Shown: positions 6,156-8,172 of the stretch, piece after piece
Numbering within the stretch: the first letter of the stretch is position 1
Layout of the letters: each line of letters opens with the position of its first letter
Assembly: GCA_013214445.1 (NCBI GenBank)
Contig: JABSPG010000165.1
Location: 1-8,172 of the forward strand
DNA length: 8,172 nucleotides
Direction: 5' to 3'
Source: Ekhidna sp.
GTDB taxonomy: Bacteria; Bacteroidota; Bacteroidia; Cytophagales; Cyclobacteriaceae
The notes under the pieces: model-generated
Database searches by the model: none
Told to the model about the DNA's origin: nothing
The model's input: only the letters and a program-made list of their open reading frames with translations
Made by a program: the position numbers and the translations under genes

Positions 6156-6571
6156 CCATACCAAATTATAATGAAGAAGAATTGCAAGAAGTTGCAAGAA
6201 AACTGATTAGCAATTTTTCTGCTATCAAAGTTTGGTGTCTTCAAGGAGAGATGGGATCTGGAAAAACTACCTTATGTAAGAAAATTGGTTCCGAATTAGG
6301 TGTGATAGATGATATGAGTTCCCCGACTTTTTCCATTGTCAATGAATATGGAACAACCAAAGAGGAGGATATCTATCATTTTGATTTTTACCGATTGAAA
6401 AATCTTGAAGAGGCTCTAGACATTGGTGTAGAAGATTATTTCTATTCTGGAAATCGCTGTTTAATAGAATGGCCAGATATCATTGAGTCATTACTTCCTG
6501 CCAATTACCTCCAAATAAATATTAAATTAGTAGGTGACAATACCCGATCACTAACTGCGAAACCTAAATGA
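6152..6571 (+). CDS. tsaE: tRNA threonylcarbamoyladenosine biosynthesis ATPase TsaE
   Basis: A 139-residue cytoplasmic ATPase that works with TsaB, TsaD and TsaC to make N6-threonylcarbamoyladenosine at position 37 of ANN-decoding tRNAs. Visible are the P-loop GEMGSGKTT (32-40), the switch-like MSSPTFSIVNEY (55-66) with the SPTF signature of the family, HFDFYRL (76-82) with its conserved Asp and Tyr-Arg, GVEDYF (92-97), and IEWPD (105-109), where the Glu-Trp pair is typical of TsaE. The length is normal for the family. The ATG sits inside the end of porX (4-base overlap) and its own stop overlaps the next start in the same way, implying translational coupling across three genes. The partner genes tsaB, tsaC and tsaD are not in the window. 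Confidence 0.93.
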   Translation: MTIPNYNEEELQEVARKLISNFSAIKVWCLQGEMGSGKTTLCKKIGSELGVIDDMSSPTFSIVNEYGTTKEEDIYHFDFYRLKNLEEALDIGVEDYFYSGNRCLIEWPDIIESLLPANYLQINIKLVGDNTRSLTAKPK

Positions 6572-7797
6572 ACGAGCCATCCAAATCTGGATTTGCACAA
6601 TTAGCACAAGAACAGACATTATATCCACAAGAGTCGCCAGCTAAGATTTCCAAACGTCATAAATCCATGCAGATAGGCGTGCCTAAAGAGATGGCAGATC
6701 AGGAGAAAAGAGTGCCCATCAAACCATCTTCTGTTGGTGTGTTGGTTGCAAATGGTCATCAAGTAATTGTTGAATCTGGAGCAGGTGACTCGGCTAATTT
6801 TTCAGATCAAGAATATAGTGATGTTGGAGCTCAGATCGCTTACAGTCCCAAGGAAGTTTTTGAATGCAGGACTGTGTTGAAAGTCGAACCACCCACCTTG
6901 GAAGAGATTGAAATGATGAAACCGGGGAGTACGCTCATTTCAGCCTTTCAAGCAGGGAAGCAGAATGCTGCGTATTTGGAAACGATCAATAGGAAACGAC
7001 TTATTGCAATAGCATATGAATTTATAAAGGATAAAGTGGGAGGACTGCCATTGGTGAGAGCAATGAGTGAGGTTGCAGGCAGTACTGTAATGGTAATTGC
7101 AGCGGAATACCTGAGCAGCTCTAATCATGGAAGAGGGGTAATACTGGGGGGAATTACGGGAGTTCCACCGACGCGAGTGGTAATAATAGGAGGAGGTACT
7201 GTTGCTGAATTTGCTGTGAGAGCTGCTTTAGGTCACGGTGCAGAGGTACGTGTGTTTGATAATCAGATTTATAAAATGCGCAGACTGAAACATACGTTGG
7301 GGCAGGAAATATATACTTCTACCTATGATCAGACGTTGCTAGAGAAAGAAGTAAGAGAGGCTGATGTTCTAATTGGGGCTGTGAGATTTGAAAAAGGACA
7401 AAATAAAATTCTCGTTACGGAAGACATGGTCATGGGGATGAAACCAGGATCTGTCATTATTGATGTAAGCATCGATCAGGGGGGGTGCATTGAAACGGCA
7501 GAGCTTACCACACACAAAAGACCTGTATTCGTCAAGTATGATGTTACGCATTATTGCGTTCCAAACATTGCTTCAAGAGTACCTCGTACTGCTTCCTTGG
7601 CAATCTCTAACATCTTAACACCGATTTTATTGGATGCTGGTGATTGTGGTGGATTTGATGAAATGATATATAGACATCAGTGGCTCCAAAAGGGAGTCTA
7701 TTCTTATAAGGGTAGCTTAACAAGTCTGGCACTTGCAAAACGATTTAACATGGCATTTAAAGATATCAGTCTCTTCATGGCAGCAAGGATCAGTTGA
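6568..7797 (+). CDS. ald: Alanine dehydrogenase / transhydrogenase-alpha family protein, unusual active site
   Basis: A 409-residue NAD(P)-binding protein that would be annotated as alanine dehydrogenase (L-alanine + NAD+ to pyruvate + ammonia + NADH). An N-terminal extension of about 33 residues precedes the usual start of the fold at MQIGVPKE (34-41). The family core is clear: Arg48 (EKRV), the MSEVAGSTV helix (166-174), the nucleotide-binding loop IGGGTVAE (207-214), MKPGSVIIDVSIDQGG (291-306) and NIASRVPRTAS (333-343). Against Mycobacterium tuberculosis Ald, as I recall its sequence, Arg15 and Asp270 are kept (Arg48, Asp303). The substrate-binding Lys75 aligns with Glu107 (LKVEPP) and the catalytic His96 aligns with Gln128 (SAFQAG). 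The third Gly of the Rossmann loop is Ala213. Family membership is secure, but alanine dehydrogenase activity is not. It starts inside the tsaE stop (ATGA) and is the last gene of the operon. Confidence 0.8.
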   Translation: MNEPSKSGFAQLAQEQTLYPQESPAKISKRHKSMQIGVPKEMADQEKRVPIKPSSVGVLVANGHQVIVESGAGDSANFSDQEYSDVGAQIAYSPKEVFECRTVLKVEPPTLEEIEMMKPGSTLISAFQAGKQNAAYLETINRKRLIAIAYEFIKDKVGGLPLVRAMSEVAGSTVMVIAAEYLSSSNHGRGVILGGITGVPPTRVVIIGGGTVAEFAVRAALGHGAEVRVFDNQIYKMRRLKHTLGQEIYTSTYDQTLLEKEVREADVLIGAVRFEKGQNKILVTEDMVMGMKPGSVIIDVSIDQGGCIETAELTTHKRPVFVKYDVTHYCVPNIASRVPRTASLAISNILTPILLDAGDCGGFDEMIYRHQWLQKGVYSYKGSLTSLALAKRFNMAFKDISLFMAARIS

Positions 7798-7818
7798 TCT
7801 TTGACCTAGGATTTGTGA

Positions 7819-8172
7819 TTACAAAGTTAGAAGCCCTATTTCCTTAAGAGACTGAACCGGTTTGCTAAACCAAAATAGGTGAAAATCTTCAAAGCTTTTT
7901 TCGAATTCATCTTGAAGTTCATTCAACGTTATTGCCTTAGTTTTTGGAGTCATTTTCTCAAAATGATTTAAAAGCCAAAGACCCTCCTCTTTCGGTAGAG
8001 AAAGAATCTGTTCTTCATTAGTGGTCAAAAAGGATACTTTGATTTTATTTTTTCTCTCATTCAGGACTCTAGGAAAATTCCCAATCCATAGAACTCGTGC
8101 ATTGCCTCTCATGGAGAATTGGACTGGTTTCAATAGGGCTTTCTCAATGTAATCTAAGTCAATGCTGGTTCT
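7819..8172 (-). CDS. Unrecognised protein, C-terminal part (5' end outside window)
   Basis: The minus-strand frame is open from the right edge of the window (AGA at 8170-8172) to TAA at 7819-7821, giving at least 117 residues. The TTG at 8131-8133 is not a convincing start, because plausible coding sequence (TSIDLDYIEKALL) continues upstream to the edge. No signal peptide or membrane segment is visible in this part. A short beta-rich segment (FSMRGNARVLWIGNFPRVL) is followed by helices (LPKEEGLWLLNHFEKM, TLNELQDEFEKS) and an aromatic stretch FHLFWFSKPVQSLKEIGLL near the C-terminus. The end could be a winged-helix-like or regulatory domain of a larger protein, but I cannot name a family. It converges with the ald-like gene, with 21 bases between stops and no strong terminator. 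Confidence 0.65.
   Translation of the reverse strand, partial: RTSIDLDYIEKALLKPVQFSMRGNARVLWIGNFPRVLNERKNKIKVSFLTTNEEQILSLPKEEGLWLLNHFEKMTPKTKAITLNELQDEFEKSFEDFHLFWFSKPVQSLKEIGLLTL

Noticed and set aside
6940..7551. Minus-strand frames inside the ald-like gene (6940-7128, 7369-7551)
   Set aside because: They are antisense to a conserved gene, Cys/His-rich by chance, and have no start context.
7812..7825. Inverted repeat TTTGT-gatt-ACAAA between the converging ald-like and partial genes
   Set aside because: A 5-bp AT-rich stem without a T-tract is too weak to call a terminator.
1..8172. CRISPR array, tRNA, insertion sequence, phage or defence cassette
   Set aside because: No regularly spaced repeats, tRNA-like cloverleaf, transposase, integrase or terminal inverted repeats were seen. 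The ABC ATPase and HD hydrolase could superficially suggest a defence pair, but no toxin, nuclease or sensor gene supports this.

Overview
The window looks like chromosomal DNA of a Bacteroidota bacterium, most likely Cytophagales-like. The reasons are a PorX-type response regulator/PglZ protein, a lipoprotein starting CGGGDD after its signal peptide, secreted proteins cleaved just before a Gln, a Bacteroidota-style alanine-dehydrogenase homologue with an N-terminal extension, an AT-rich base composition, and start codons without Shine-Dalgarno sequences. No tRNA, rRNA, CRISPR array, insertion sequence, integrase or prophage gene was seen. The window is gene-dense and no gene-free stretch exceeds 300 bases.

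Layout, left to right. (1) Bases 1-479 (+) hold the 3' end of a carboxynorspermidine decarboxylase gene (nspC, polyamine synthesis). (2) Bases 483-1061 (-) encode a secreted TPR-like protein with a DnaJ-like cysteine region. Divergent from it, 1205-1567 (+) encodes a small, very basic secreted protein ending in CxxC-x3-H. (3) Bases 1582-2082 (-) encode a soluble protein I do not recognise. Upstream of it on the same strand is a small Gly/Ser/Trp-rich lipoprotein gene (2132-2626), with a clear intrinsic terminator (2083-2110) between the two. (4) Bases 2749-3327 and 3334-4560 (-) form a two-gene unit: an HD-domain phosphohydrolase followed by an ABC ATPase without a membrane partner. (5) Bases 4605-7797 (+) are a tightly coupled operon, porX - tsaE - ald-like, in which consecutive genes overlap by 4 bases (ATGA). 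It is divergent from the HD gene across only 44 bases. (6) Bases 7819-8172 (-) are the 3' part of an unrecognised gene that runs off the window.

How the genes may work together: the strongest unit is porX-tsaE-ald with the divergent HD hydrolase. PorX has a complete receiver and a complete metal phosphatase/phosphodiesterase site. The HD protein has an intact HD metal site of the dNTPase/SAMHD1 type. Two nucleotide- or phosphate-ester-hydrolysing enzymes therefore share one short regulatory region, with a tRNA t6A factor co-expressed. The ald-like product lacks residues that are catalytic in characterised alanine dehydrogenases, so its usual name may be wrong. None of this proves a new system. 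The most interesting leads are the PorX/HD neighbourhood, the altered ald-like active site, the ABC ATPase with altered Q- and H-loops, and the terminator that ends directly at a start codon.
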